NCBI RefSeq assembly: GCF_902497555.1
Contig: NZ_CABVGP010000002.1
Location: 1,934,501-1,998,500 of the forward strand
DNA length: 64,000 bases
Direction: 5' to 3'
Origin: Amycolatopsis camponoti
Lineage (GTDB): Bacteria; Actinomycetota; Actinomycetes; Mycobacteriales; Pseudonocardiaceae
The notes beneath the pieces are model-generated. The model was given only the letters and a program-made list of their open reading frames with translations, was not told the DNA's origin and searched no databases. Of the stretch, positions 1-7,399 are shown in pieces; within the stretch, counting starts at the first letter, position 1; each line of letters opens with the position of its first letter. The translations under genes and the position numbers were made by a program.

Positions 1-423
1 CAGTCCGAGGAGGTCGCCCAGGAGGTGCTCGTCGAGCTCTGGCGCACCGCGACGCGGTACGCGCCGGACAAGGGCTCGGCGCTGAACTGGGCGATGACGC
101 TGGCACACCGCCGCGCGGTCGACCGCGTCCGCTCGGCGCGCGCCAGCACCGAGCGCGAGCAGAAGGCGACCTTCGAAGCCGCCCGCGGCCGGCCGTTCGA
201 CGAGGTCGCCGAGTCCGTCACCGCGCGGCTCGAACGCTCCCAGGTACGCCGGTGCCTGTCCTTCCTGACCGATCTGCAGCGCGAATCCGTGCTGCTCGCC
301 TACTACCAGGGCTACACCTATCGCGAGGTGGCGGAAGTGCTGTCGACGCCGCAAGGAACCATCAAGACGCGGCTTCGGGACGGCCTGATCCGCCTGCGTG
401 ACTGCTTGGGGGTGACCGCGTGA
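1..423 (+). CDS. sigK: ECF sigma factor, SigK-like (5' end outside window)
   Basis: The reading frame is open from base 1, so the gene starts upstream of the window. The visible 140 residues hold the end of region 2 (EEVAQEVLVELWRTATRY, then the NWAMTLAHRRAVDRVR helix that reads the -10 element) and a complete region 4 (SVLLAYYQGYTYREVAEVLS, then GTIKTRLRDGLIRLRDCL, the helix-turn-helix that reads the -35). The next gene is a zinc anti-sigma factor that starts at the GTGA overlap 420-423, so the two are translationally coupled, as in the mycobacterial sigK-rskA pair. I infer that this sigma factor is held inactive at the membrane by that partner. The SigK name rests on pairing and general likeness; SigL or another RskA-paired ECF is possible. 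Confidence 0.85.
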   Translation, partial: QSEEVAQEVLVELWRTATRYAPDKGSALNWAMTLAHRRAVDRVRSARASTEREQKATFEAARGRPFDEVAESVTARLERSQVRRCLSFLTDLQRESVLLAYYQGYTYREVAEVLSTPQGTIKTRLRDGLIRLRDCLGVTA

Positions 424-1190
424 GCACGCCGGAGATGCACACCCTGGCGGGCGCGTTCGCGCTCGACGCGGTGTCGGACATCGAGCGGGCGGAGTTCTCC
501 CGCCACCTCGAGCAGTGCGACTCCTGCGCGCAGGAGGTCGCCGAGCTGCGCGCGACCGCGGCCCGGCTGGGCGCGGCGATGGCCGAGGAGCCGCCGCCGG
601 AGTTCAAGGACCGGGTCATGACGGCCATGCACGCCACCCGCCAGCTGCCGCCGCGGACCCGGCCCGGCTCGCCGGACCGGCAGCGGCGGTCGGCGCGTGC
701 CCCGCGCTGGGCGGTCGTCGTGGCGGCCGCGGCCGCCGTCGTGGGGCTCGCCGCGGGCGGGGTGTTCGGCGGGATCGCGCTGACCCAGCAGCAGGAGCTG
801 CAGTCCGCGCAGACCCAGCTCGACCAGGCGAAGGACCGGTACGCGCCGGTCGCCGCGCTGCTCGCGGCCCCGGACGCGAAGACCGCGCACGGCGAGGCGC
901 CCACCGGCGGCGGCGTGACGGTCGTGTTGTCGAAGTCGCTGAACCGCGTGATGGTGATGGACGCCGGGCTGCCGGCGCAGGCGGGCGGGAAGGTCTACGA
1001 GGCCTGGCTGATCACCGGCAAGGACGCGCCGCGCTCGGCCGGCGTGATCGCCTCGGCGGCCGACGGCGGCCTGGTCGTCGCGGAGGGCGTCGGGAGCGCC
1101 GACCACCTGGCGGTGAGCCTCGAGCAGGCCGGCGGATCGCCCAGCGGGGCACCCACCGAGGTGCTCATGAGCATGCCCGTCCCGGCCTGA
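420..1190 (+). CDS. rskA: Membrane anti-sigma factor, RskA family
   Basis: A 256-residue protein starting at a GTG that overlaps the sigma gene's TGA by four bases. The N-terminal cytosolic part has the zinc-binding anti-sigma motif His29-x3-Cys33-x2-Cys36 (HLEQCDSC). One transmembrane helix lies at about residues 96-120 (WAVVVAAAAAVVGLAAGGVF). The extracytoplasmic C-terminal half from about residue 150 matches the RskA domain, ending GAPTEVLMSMPVPA. By family knowledge it binds the sigma factor at the inner face of the membrane and releases it after regulated proteolysis; no protease gene is in view. Confidence 0.88.
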   Translation: MSTPEMHTLAGAFALDAVSDIERAEFSRHLEQCDSCAQEVAELRATAARLGAAMAEEPPPEFKDRVMTAMHATRQLPPRTRPGSPDRQRRSARAPRWAVVVAAAAAVVGLAAGGVFGGIALTQQQELQSAQTQLDQAKDRYAPVAALLAAPDAKTAHGEAPTGGGVTVVLSKSLNRVMVMDAGLPAQAGGKVYEAWLITGKDAPRSAGVIASAADGGLVVAEGVGSADHLAVSLEQAGGSPSGAPTEVLMSMPVPA

Positions 1191-1278
1191 CCGGAGCGCC
1201 ATAGCAGACGCGGCCGGAGCGGTGCTCCCGGCTCCTCGCTCTTGCGCGCTCGAACGTGTTGTGGCAAAACACCTTTGC

Positions 1279-1381
1279 GACACACGGCGTGCCTACTGGA
1301 TTAGAGCGTGCCTGGTGCCTACCGTCCTGCCTAACGTCGGCAGTTGACATAACTCTCGATCTGCGGTTTAGGTTGAGAGTT
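1279..1381 (+). promoter_or_regulatory. ftsZ upstream region: promoter with inverted repeat
   Basis: A -35 TTGACA at 1344-1349 and a -10 TAGGTT at 1369-1374 are separated by 19 bp. A perfect 7-bp inverted repeat, AACTCTC at 1351-1357 and GAGAGTT at 1375-1381, brackets the -10, so a bound dimer or a hairpin would cover the transcription start. A GACAC pentamer, the reported core of WhiA/WhiB sites upstream of ftsZ in Streptomyces, is at 1279-1283. The rest of the 243-bp gap after rskA (1191-1433) shows nothing else I can name. Confidence 0.55.
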
Positions 1382-1433
1382 GATCATCCGCCGGCGGGCT
1401 GTACGGGCACAACGATCAGGAAGGCGGACTTCG

Positions 1434-2741
1434 ATGACGCCCCCGCACAACTACCTTGCGGTGATCAAGGTGGTCGGCATCGGCGGTGGCGGCGTGAACG
1501 CCGTGAACCGCATGATCGAGGTCGGCCTCAAGGGTGTCGAGTTCATCGCGGTGAACACCGACGCCCAGGCACTGCTCATGTCCGACGCCGACGTCAAGCT
1601 GGACATCGGCCGCGAACTCACCCGGGGCCTCGGCGCGGGCGCCGCCCCCGAGGTCGGCCAGAAGGCCGCCGAAGACCACCGTGAAGAGATCGAAGAGGTC
1701 ATCAAGGGCGCCGACATGGTGTTCGTGACGGCCGGCGAAGGCGGCGGCACCGGCACCGGTGGCGCCCCGGTCGTGGCGCAGATCGCCCGCAAGCTGGGCG
1801 CGCTGACCATCGGCGTCGTGACCCGCCCGTTCACCTTCGAGGGCAAGCGCCGCGGCAAGCAGGCCGAGGACGGCATCCAGTCGCTGCGCAACGAGTGCGA
1901 CACCCTCATCGTGATCCCGAACGACCGGCTGCTGCAGCTCGGCGACATCGGCGTCTCGCTGATGGACGCGTTCCGCTCCGCGGACGAGGTGCTGCTGTCC
2001 GGTGTCCAGGGCATCACCGACCTGATCACCACGCCGGGCCTGATCAACCTCGACTTCGCCGACGTCAAGAGCGTCATGTCCGGCGCGGGCTCGGCGTTGA
2101 TGGGAATAGGGAGCGCACGCGGTGAAGGCAGGGCCATCCAGGCGGCCGAGAAGGCGATCAACTCGCCGCTCCTCGAGGCCTCCATGGACGGTGCGCACGG
2201 CGCGCTGCTTTCGATCGCGGGTGGTTCGGACCTGGGTCTGTTCGAGATCAACGAGGCCGCCTCGCTGGTGCAGGAGTCGGCGCACCCGGACGCCAACATC
2301 ATCTTCGGCACGATCATCGACGACTCCCTCGGCGACGAGGTCCGCGTCACGGTGATCGCGGCCGGGTTCGACGCCGGCGCACCGACGCACAAGAAGCTCG
2401 ACCCGTCGACGTTCGGCTCCGGCTCGCGCCAGGGCTCGACCACCGCGTCGGCCTCGGCCGGCCAGGTGTCGCACCCGCCGACGCCGCCGTCGGGAGCCAC
2501 GCCGGTGCCGTCGGCCGGCAGCTCCGGCTACCCGGTCGCGCCGCCGCGGTCGCACTCGCCGTTGCCTTCGGCCACCGGGAGCCAGTCTTCGGGTGGGCTC
2601 CCGCAGCCGGGTGGCGGCTCGCGCGGCTACTCGCCGATGGGCTCCAACGCGACCCAGGGCAGCCTGCCCGGCCGCGCGATGCCGGTGCACGACGACCCGT
2701 CGGACGACGAGGTCGACGTCCCGCCGTTCATGCGGCGCTGA
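1434..2741 (+). CDS. ftsZ: Cell division GTPase FtsZ
   Basis: 435-residue tubulin homologue that polymerises with GTP into the Z-ring and recruits the septum machinery. The ATG at 1434 is chosen because AGGAAGGCGG at 1418-1427 is a good ribosome site and the protein then begins with the actinobacterial [15 protein letters not shown]. Seen in the sequence: the nucleotide-binding [20 protein letters not shown], the tubulin signature GGGTGTG at about 103-109, and the T7 loop NLDFAD at about 205-210 that completes the active site of the next subunit. A Ser/Gly/Pro-rich linker of about 100 residues leads to the C-terminal [12 protein letters not shown] peptide, the docking tail for SepF and FtsW. 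SepF is encoded four genes downstream. A hairpin ends the transcript. Confidence 0.98.
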   Translation: MTPPHNYLAVIKVVGIGGGGVNAVNRMIEVGLKGVEFIAVNTDAQALLMSDADVKLDIGRELTRGLGAGAAPEVGQKAAEDHREEIEEVIKGADMVFVTAGEGGGTGTGGAPVVAQIARKLGALTIGVVTRPFTFEGKRRGKQAEDGIQSLRNECDTLIVIPNDRLLQLGDIGVSLMDAFRSADEVLLSGVQGITDLITTPGLINLDFADVKSVMSGAGSALMGIGSARGEGRAIQAAEKAINSPLLEASMDGAHGALLSIAGGSDLGLFEINEAASLVQESAHPDANIIFGTIIDDSLGDEVRVTVIAAGFDAGAPTHKKLDPSTFGSGSRQGSTTASASAGQVSHPPTPPSGATPVPSAGSSGYPVAPPRSHSPLPSATGSQSSGGLPQPGGGSRGYSPMGSNATQGSLPGRAMPVHDDPSDDEVDVPPFMRR

Positions 2742-2753
2742 CGACACTGTTCC

Positions 2754-2800
2754 GTGAAGGCCTCCTGGCCGGCTTTCCAGGCCGATCAGGAGGCCTTCAC
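2754..2800 (+). terminator. Hairpin after ftsZ
   Basis: A perfect 14-bp inverted repeat (GTGAAGGCCTCCTG at 2754-2767 with CAGGAGGCCTTCAC at 2787-2800) enclosing 19 nt that contain a further GGCC pair. There is no T run after it, as is common in high-GC actinomycetes. It lies 12 bp after the ftsZ stop and probably ends or attenuates the message before pgeF. Confidence 0.7.
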
Positions 2801-2821
2801 CGCGTTTGGGAGGATGGCGGC

Positions 2822-3526
2822 ATGCGGGTTCGGCGAGTGGTCACGACCAGGGCAGGCGGCGCGTCCCGGCCGCCGTACGACACGTTCAACCTGGGCGACC
2901 ACGTCGGCGACGACGAGGGGAACGTCTTCGCGAACCGCAAGCGCCTCGCCGCCGAGCTGGGCCTGGCCGAGGACAAGCTGGCCTGGATGGAACAGGTCCA
3001 CGGCCGTACCGCGACCACTGTGGACGGCTCCGAGACCCGGGCCGCCGAGGCGACCGACGCGCTCGTGACCGCGACCCCGGGTGTCGCGCTCGTGGTGCTG
3101 GTCGCCGACTGCGTCCCCATCCTGCTGGCCGACGCCGAGGCCGGGGTGGTCTCGGCGGTGCACGCCGGGCGCGTCGGCACCCGGGTCGGCGTCGTCCCGG
3201 CGGCAGTCTCCGCGATGCGGGAGGCGGGCGCCGAGGTGGGCCGCATCGAAGCCTTGCTCGGCCCGGCCATCTGCGGCGACTGCTACGAGGTCCCGGCCGC
3301 CATGGCCGCCGACGTCGAGAAGCACGTTCCCGGCAGTGCCTGCAAGACGCGCCAGGGGACACCCGGCCTCGACCTGCGCGCAGGCCTCTGGCGGCAGCTC
3401 GCGGACCTGGGCGTCGGCAAGATCGGCGTCGACCCGCGGTGCACGAACGAGGACAAGACGCTCTTCAGCTACCGCCGCGACGGGACGACCGGGCGGATCG
3501 CCGGGATCACCTGGGTCGAGGCATGA
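2822..3526 (+). CDS. pgeF: PgeF/YlmD/LACC1-family purine-nucleoside phosphorylase-like protein
   Basis: 234-residue member of the YfiH/LACC1 family, once called laccase or polyphenol oxidase. Members act as zinc/copper purine nucleoside phosphorylase or adenosine deaminase, and in E. coli YfiH (PgeF) edits mis-incorporated serine in peptidoglycan precursors. The conserved metal and catalytic residues are visible: His60 in EQVHGRT, Cys97 in VADCVPILLAD, His114 in AVHAGRVGT, and the C-terminal DPRCTNED. GGGAGG at 2808-2813 is the ribosome site for ATG 2822. It follows ftsZ in most actinobacteria. Its TGA overlaps a tiny ORF that leads to yggS. Confidence 0.9.
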   Translation: MRVRRVVTTRAGGASRPPYDTFNLGDHVGDDEGNVFANRKRLAAELGLAEDKLAWMEQVHGRTATTVDGSETRAAEATDALVTATPGVALVVLVADCVPILLADAEAGVVSAVHAGRVGTRVGVVPAAVSAMREAGAEVGRIEALLGPAICGDCYEVPAAMAADVEKHVPGSACKTRQGTPGLDLRAGLWRQLADLGVGKIGVDPRCTNEDKTLFSYRRDGTTGRIAGITWVEA

Positions 3527-3561
3527 CCGCCGACGTGCTTCTTTCCGCGGAGGCGGCATGA
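3523..3561 (+). CDS. Possible 12-codon linker ORF between pgeF and yggS
   Basis: ATG at 3523 overlaps the pgeF stop (ATGA 3523-3526), runs 12 codons (MTADVLLSAEAA) and ends in a TGA that overlaps the yggS ATG (ATGA 3558-3561). Both joints are the classic 4-nt coupling overlap. The peptide is too short to judge by composition. It may only pass terminating ribosomes from pgeF to yggS; GCGGAGGCGG at 3547-3556 is also a normal ribosome site for yggS, so the ORF may be chance. Confidence 0.3.
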   Translation: MTADVLLSAEAA

Positions 3562-4292
3562 ACACCCTCGATCGCAAGGCCGAGCTGGCTGCGAACCTCG
3601 CCGCGGTCGAGGAGCGCATCGCCGCCGCCTGCCGCGCCGCCGGGCGCGCGCGAGACGACGTGAAGCTGATCGCGGTCACCAAGACGTTCCCGGCTTCGGA
3701 CGCCGCGCTGCTCGCCGACCTCGGCGTCACCGACCTCGGCGAGAACCGCGACCAGGACGCCGGCCCGAAGACGGTCGAAGTCGCCGGGCTGCGGCCCGGC
3801 GCCACGCTGCGCTGGCACATGGTCGGCCGGCTGCAGCGGAACAAGGCGCGTTCCGTGGTCGAGTGGGCGCAGGAGGTGCAGTCCCTCGACTCGGCCCGGC
3901 TCGCCGACGCGCTGGCGAAGGCGGTCCGTGCGGCGAGGGACGCCCAGATACGTGACGAACCCCTCGACGTGCTGATCCAGGCGAGCCTCGACGACGATCC
4001 GGAGCGCGGCGGCTGCCCGCTGGACGAGCTCGGCGCGCTCGCCGAGCGCGTCACTCACATGGGTGAACTGCGGCTTCGGGGCCTGATGGCCGTCGCACCC
4101 CTCGGCGCCGACCCGTCGGAGGCCTTCGAACGGCTCGCTCGCGCCGGTGAGCGGCTCCGTGAAGATCACCCGAATGCCGCAGAAGTCTCCGCCGGGATGA
4201 GCCATGATCTCGAGCAGGCGATCACGCACGGCTCGACCTGTGTGCGTGTCGGAACCGCGTTGCTCGGCGGACGCGGTTTAGCCTCGCCGTAG
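3558..4292 (+). CDS. yggS: Pyridoxal-phosphate homeostasis protein (YggS/PROSC family)
   Basis: 244-residue single-domain PLP-binding protein of the alanine racemase fold type III. Lys42 in LIAVTKTFP is the expected Schiff-base lysine. Other family signatures are GENRDQDAGPK, WHMVGRLQRNKAR, GLMAVAPLG, the SAGMSHDLEQAI phosphate loop and the VRVGTALLGGR end. It carries and buffers free PLP in the cytosol rather than catalysing. The start at 3558 is fixed by length and by the GGAGGCGG ribosome site; the frame stays open upstream but only as the shadow of pgeF. The place between pgeF and sepF is standard for actinobacteria. Confidence 0.93.
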   Translation: MNTLDRKAELAANLAAVEERIAAACRAAGRARDDVKLIAVTKTFPASDAALLADLGVTDLGENRDQDAGPKTVEVAGLRPGATLRWHMVGRLQRNKARSVVEWAQEVQSLDSARLADALAKAVRAARDAQIRDEPLDVLIQASLDDDPERGGCPLDELGALAERVTHMGELRLRGLMAVAPLGADPSEAFERLARAGERLREDHPNAAEVSAGMSHDLEQAITHGSTCVRVGTALLGGRGLASP

Positions 4293-4388
4293 GGAGCCCG
4301 TACGCGGTCACGTTTAGTGGTCGGCCGTACGGGGCACTGACGGCGTGGAGAAACGTTGGTGCGGGAGCGGCTAGGGCTAGGGAGAGGC

Positions 4389-4988
4389 ATGAGCGCGCTG
4401 CAGAAGCTGAAGGCCTACTTCGGGATGGTGCCCGCTGACGACGACGGTTACGAAGTCGAGGACGACTATCGACGCGGCTACGACGACGAGTACGACTCCT
4501 ACGAAGAGCCGGCTCCTCGGTCGTCGCGTTCACGGTACCGCGACGTCGACGACACTTACGACGAGCCTGTCAGCCGCAGCCGGTCACGCTCCGTGGCCAG
4601 TGCGGAGCCGGCCGTTCACGGCGCGCTCGCGATGGACCGGCAGCCCGAGCCCGTGGCGCGCCTGCGACCGGTCACCGAACCGGTCGTGCGCCAGCCGGTG
4701 CGTGACCCGTTGAGCCGGATCACCACGCTGCACCCGACCAGCTACGCGGAGGCACGGGCGATCGGCGAGCACTACCGCGAGGGCATCCCGGTGATCATGA
4801 ACCTCACCGAGATGGAGAACGCGGACGCCAAGCGGCTGGTGGACTTCGCCGCCGGGCTGGCCTTCGCACTGCGCGGGTCGATGGACAAGGTCACCAACAA
4901 GGTGTTCCTTCTCTCACCGCCCGATGTGGACGTCACCGCCGAAGACCGTCGGCGGATTGCCGAGGGCGGATTATTCTTGCGGGGCTGA
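4389..4988 (+). CDS. sepF: Z-ring membrane anchor SepF
   Basis: 199 residues. The N-terminal [15 protein letters not shown] is the amphipathic helix that binds the membrane. An acidic and arginine-rich linker of about 80 residues follows. The SepF fold is at about 110-199 ([21 protein letters not shown], then [20 protein letters not shown] and [15 protein letters not shown]). It ties FtsZ filaments to the membrane through the FtsZ tail peptide and is the main anchor in actinobacteria, which lack FtsA; none is seen here. ATG 4389 gives the family N-terminus, with GGGAGAGG just upstream. Confidence 0.95.
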   Translation: MSALQKLKAYFGMVPADDDGYEVEDDYRRGYDDEYDSYEEPAPRSSRSRYRDVDDTYDEPVSRSRSRSVASAEPAVHGALAMDRQPEPVARLRPVTEPVVRQPVRDPLSRITTLHPTSYAEARAIGEHYREGIPVIMNLTEMENADAKRLVDFAAGLAFALRGSMDKVTNKVFLLSPPDVDVTAEDRRRIAEGGLFLRG

Positions 4989-5082
4989 AGTCGCGCGGAC
5001 CGCTGAGCGCAAGCAGACGTGATTTTGTCGACCCGATGCCGCGTCGACCCCCTCAACAGCGTCTTCTACGAGGACGCCCGGT

Positions 5083-5088
5083 TAGAGT
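5083..5088 (+). promoter_or_regulatory. -10 box for a probable leaderless yggT transcript
   Basis: TAGAGT is followed by exactly 6 nt and then the GTG at 5095. Transcription would start on or beside the start codon, and there is no ribosome site. The same TANNNT-N5-8-start layout recurs before several other genes here. Confidence 0.55.
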
Positions 5089-5094
5089 AGGTAC

Positions 5095-5379
5095 GTGGAA
5101 GCTGTGTGGCTGGTCGTCTGGTACGTGCTGTTCGCCTTCTGGCTGCTGCTGACGGCGCGGATCGTGATCGAACTCGTCCGGACGTTCGCCCGTGAGTGGC
5201 ATCCGGCCGGGGGGGTTGCGGTGACGCTCGAGACCATCTACACAGTGACGGACCCGCCGGTTCGTCTGTTCAGACGAATCATTCCGATGGTTCGAATCGG
5301 CGGCGTCGGACTGGACTTGTCGATTATGGTTCTGCTGCTGGTTGTGTTCTTCGCGATGCAACTGGCGACTCCAAGTTGA
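5095..5379 (+). CDS. yggT: YggT family membrane protein
   Basis: 94 residues with two transmembrane helices, about 3-25 (VWLVVWYVLFAFWLLLTARIV) and about 70-90 (GLDLSIMVLLLVVFFAMQLA), joined by the family loop TDPPVRLFRRIIP. YggT proteins sit between sepF and divIVA in actinobacteria and are linked to osmotic tolerance and septum or FtsZ-related membrane functions; the molecular role is unknown. The GTG start is chosen for the absence of a ribosome site and the -10 box 6 nt upstream. Confidence 0.88.
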   Translation: MEAVWLVVWYVLFAFWLLLTARIVIELVRTFAREWHPAGGVAVTLETIYTVTDPPVRLFRRIIPMVRIGGVGLDLSIMVLLLVVFFAMQLATPS

Positions 5380-5433
5380 TCGGGGAAGAACTTGGATGGA
5401 CCCTGCAGGCCATGGAGTGCGTGAGGTGATCTG

Positions 5434-6279
5434 ATGTCGTTGACCCCCGCTGACGTGCATAACGTTGCGTTCAGCAAGCCGCCCATCGGCAAGAGGGGCT
5501 ACAACGAGGACGAGGTGGACGCGTTCCTCGACCTGGTGGAGACCGAGCTGGCTCGCTTGATCGAAGACAACAACGAGCTGCGCCAGCAGATGGAGCAGCT
5601 CGACGCCGAGCTGGAGTCGACTCGTGGCGAGCTCGACAACGCCAAGTCGGCTCCCCCGATGCGTGAAGAGCCGTCGCGCCGGCTGGCGCCGGTGCCGCCG
5701 CCGCAGTCCGCCATGGAACAGACCCAGGCGCACTCGATGGTCGGCGACAGCGCCGAGCCGAACGTGCAGGCCGCCAAGGTCCTGGGCCTCGCCCAGGAGA
5801 TGGCCGACCGGCTGACCGCCGAGGCGAAGACCGAGTCCGACGGGATGCTGGCCGAGGCCCGCACCAAGTCCGAGCAACTGCTCTCGGACGCCCGGGCGAA
5901 GTCCGACTCGATGGTCAACGAGGCCCGCACCCGGGTCGACACGATGCTGAACGACGCGCGGACCCGGGCGGAGACGCTGGAGCGCCAGGCGCGCGACAAG
6001 GCGACGACACTGGAGCGCGAGTCGCAGCGGAAGTACACCGAGACGATGAACAGCCTCAACGCCGAGAAGGGCGGGCTGGGCAAGAAGATCGAAGAGCTGC
6101 GCACGATCGAGCGGGAGTACCGCACGAGGTTGCGCGGGTTCCTCGAGTCCCAGCTGCGCGAGCTCGACGACCGCGGCTCCGCGGCCCCGGCGTCGGCGTC
6201 GTCGAACTCCGGGCAGTCGTCCGGTTCGACGAGCGGCGGCCAGGGCTACTCGTTCGGCCCGCGGGCCGAAGCGGGCTGA
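5434..6279 (+). CDS. wag31: Polar growth scaffold DivIVA/Wag31
   Basis: 281 residues. The N-terminal DivIVA domain [21 protein letters not shown] binds curved membrane; then [16 protein letters not shown] and a first coiled coil to about 65, a Pro-rich insert at about 70-105, and a long second coiled coil at about 110-240 containing repeated 11-mers of the DARTKSE/DARAKSD type. The tail is Ser/Gly-rich. Wag31 marks poles and drives tip extension in actinobacteria. GAGGTGA at 5423-5429 is a clear ribosome site. A very strong hairpin follows the stop. Confidence 0.96.
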   Translation: MSLTPADVHNVAFSKPPIGKRGYNEDEVDAFLDLVETELARLIEDNNELRQQMEQLDAELESTRGELDNAKSAPPMREEPSRRLAPVPPPQSAMEQTQAHSMVGDSAEPNVQAAKVLGLAQEMADRLTAEAKTESDGMLAEARTKSEQLLSDARAKSDSMVNEARTRVDTMLNDARTRAETLERQARDKATTLERESQRKYTETMNSLNAEKGGLGKKIEELRTIEREYRTRLRGFLESQLRELDDRGSAAPASASSNSGQSSGSTSGGQGYSFGPRAEAG

Positions 6280-6289
6280 TTTTCCCCCG

Positions 6290-6325
6290 GGCCCACCCCG
6301 CCGGCGCGAGCCGGCGGGGTGGGCC
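6290..6325 (+). terminator. Strong terminator hairpin after wag31
   Basis: Perfect 16-bp stem, GGCCCACCCCGCCGGC at 6290-6305 with its complement at 6310-6325, closed by a GCGA tetraloop (a GNRA type). It starts 10 nt after the wag31 stop. No T run follows; this is the usual actinomycete form. Confidence 0.85.
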
Positions 6326-6401
6326 ACGGTTCGGAGTCGATCCGATACCGCAGGTGGGCGGGTCGACCGACGATCTTGCCCCGTTCGTGCTGTAATTCAG
6401 C

Positions 6402-7049
6402 GTGCTTTACATCGTGCTGGTACTGGTACTGGCGGCTCTGGGGTTGCTCGTCACCGCGCTCATCACCGCTTCTTCGCTGTGGGCGTGGGTTTCCATCGGA
6501 CTCTCGGTGCTGGCCGGGCTGCTGCTGGTCGCCGACTGGCTGCGCCGCCGGCGTCGGTCCGCGGCACCTGCCGAACCCGCACCCTCCGCACCCGCGTCCG
6601 AAGAACCGGTCACGGAAGAGCCCGTCGCCGAAGAGCCGGGCTCCGAGGAGCCGATTGCCGAGGAGCCGGTCTCCAAGGAGTCGTCGGCGGAGAAGCCTCC
6701 GGCCGACGCGGAACAGACTGTCCTCATCCCCGCGGCCGGTGACCTGGGGGATCCGGCCGACACCCCCGAGCCCGAGACGCCGGCGGAACCCGCCGCGGCG
6801 GAGGTTCCGGCCGAACCCGAGACCGACCCTGGCGAGGAAGAGACCCCGGCGGCCGACATCGCCGTCCTGGCCGACCTCGAGGACGAGGTCGTGGTGGTCG
6901 ACGAGCACCCGCGCTACCACCTGACGACGTGCGTCTGGCTGGGTACCCGCGACACGATCCCGATCGGCGTCGGCGAGGCGCGTCAGCTCGGCTTCACCCC
7001 CTGTGACCGCTGCCGTCCCGACGCGAACCTGGTCTCCGCTCACCGCTGA
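6402..7049 (+). CDS. Membrane protein with acidic repeat linker and zinc-ribbon-like tail
   Basis: 215 residues, no enzyme family recognised. Two hydrophobic segments at about 2-22 and 27-46 are followed by basic RRRRR, which places the rest in the cytosol. Residues 55-150 are a Pro/Glu-rich linker with repeated EEPV-type units. The last 40 residues form a compact domain with His173-x3-Cys177 and Cys201-x2-Cys204 in the arrangement YHLTTCVWL...GFTPCDRCRPD. This resembles the Ada-like metal-binding module found at the ends of some nucleases and membrane proteins. The position behind wag31 suggests an envelope role, which is inference. No good ribosome site is seen; TGTAAT at 6391-6396 may be the -10 of a leaderless start. 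Confidence 0.75.
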   Translation: MLYIVLVLVLAALGLLVTALITASSLWAWVSIGLSVLAGLLLVADWLRRRRRSAAPAEPAPSAPASEEPVTEEPVAEEPGSEEPIAEEPVSKESSAEKPPADAEQTVLIPAAGDLGDPADTPEPETPAEPAAAEVPAEPETDPGEEETPAADIAVLADLEDEVVVVDEHPRYHLTTCVWLGTRDTIPIGVGEARQLGFTPCDRCRPDANLVSAHR

Positions 7050-7051
7050 AC

Positions 7052-7081
7052 GACGACACGCGAGTGCGGTGCGACGACACG
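7052..7081 (+). repeat. Two-unit 21-nt-spaced repeat (core CGACACGCG)
   Basis: GACGACACG occurs at 7052-7060 and again at 7073-7081, exactly 21 nt apart, beginning 2 nt after the stop codon at 7047-7049. The same core and the same spacing form the larger arrays at 12273-12427 and 25636-25704. Confidence 0.6.
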
Positions 7082-7169
7082 CCATCGCACCCCTGGCCCG
7101 TCCCGAACTCTCCCCGGCGTACGTGCCCCTCCTGACAACCGGGTTGCGCGGGCCGGTTAACCTGGTAAC

Positions 7170-7392
7170 CAGCAAGGCGTCGATCCGGCCATCACCGGGG
7201 AGCCTCCGGAAGAACCGAGCGTCACCGCTCTCAGTAGAACCGGACGGGTGCGGCCCGTGACAGCCGTCGAACGAGCGGCCCGGGAGCAAGTGCCGGGCAA
7301 GCGGGGTGGTACCGCGGAACGCCGTGAGGCGTCTCGTCCCCGTGTGGGTGACCGGGAGCCGGTCGTCCGTACGAGAGCGACGAACCGAGGAG
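7170..7392 (+). promoter_or_regulatory. T-box leader controlling ileS
   Basis: The T-box GGGTGGTACCGCGG is at 7304-7317; its TGG part pairs with the CCA end of uncharged tRNA. A short stem I carries an isoleucine specifier ATC at 7191-7193 in the string CCATCACCGGGGAGCCTCCG, the form known from actinobacterial ileS leaders with an ultra-short stem I. The AGTAGAACCGGACGGG segment at about 7231-7247 is also typical. Downstream hairpins (GACCGG...CCGGTC near 7349-7363) lead to the ribosome site GAGGAG at 7387-7392. There is no T run, so control of translation start rather than termination is likely: uncharged tRNA-Ile would free the ribosome site. A weak promoter (CTGACA 7132-7137, TAACCT 7158-7163) precedes it. 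Confidence 0.85.
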
Positions 7393-7399
7393 CACCCGG

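Noticed and set aside
1380..1433. Extended ftsZ start at an upstream TTG
   Set aside because: It would add 18 residues, overlaps the promoter inverted repeat, and the ribosome site fits ATG 1434.
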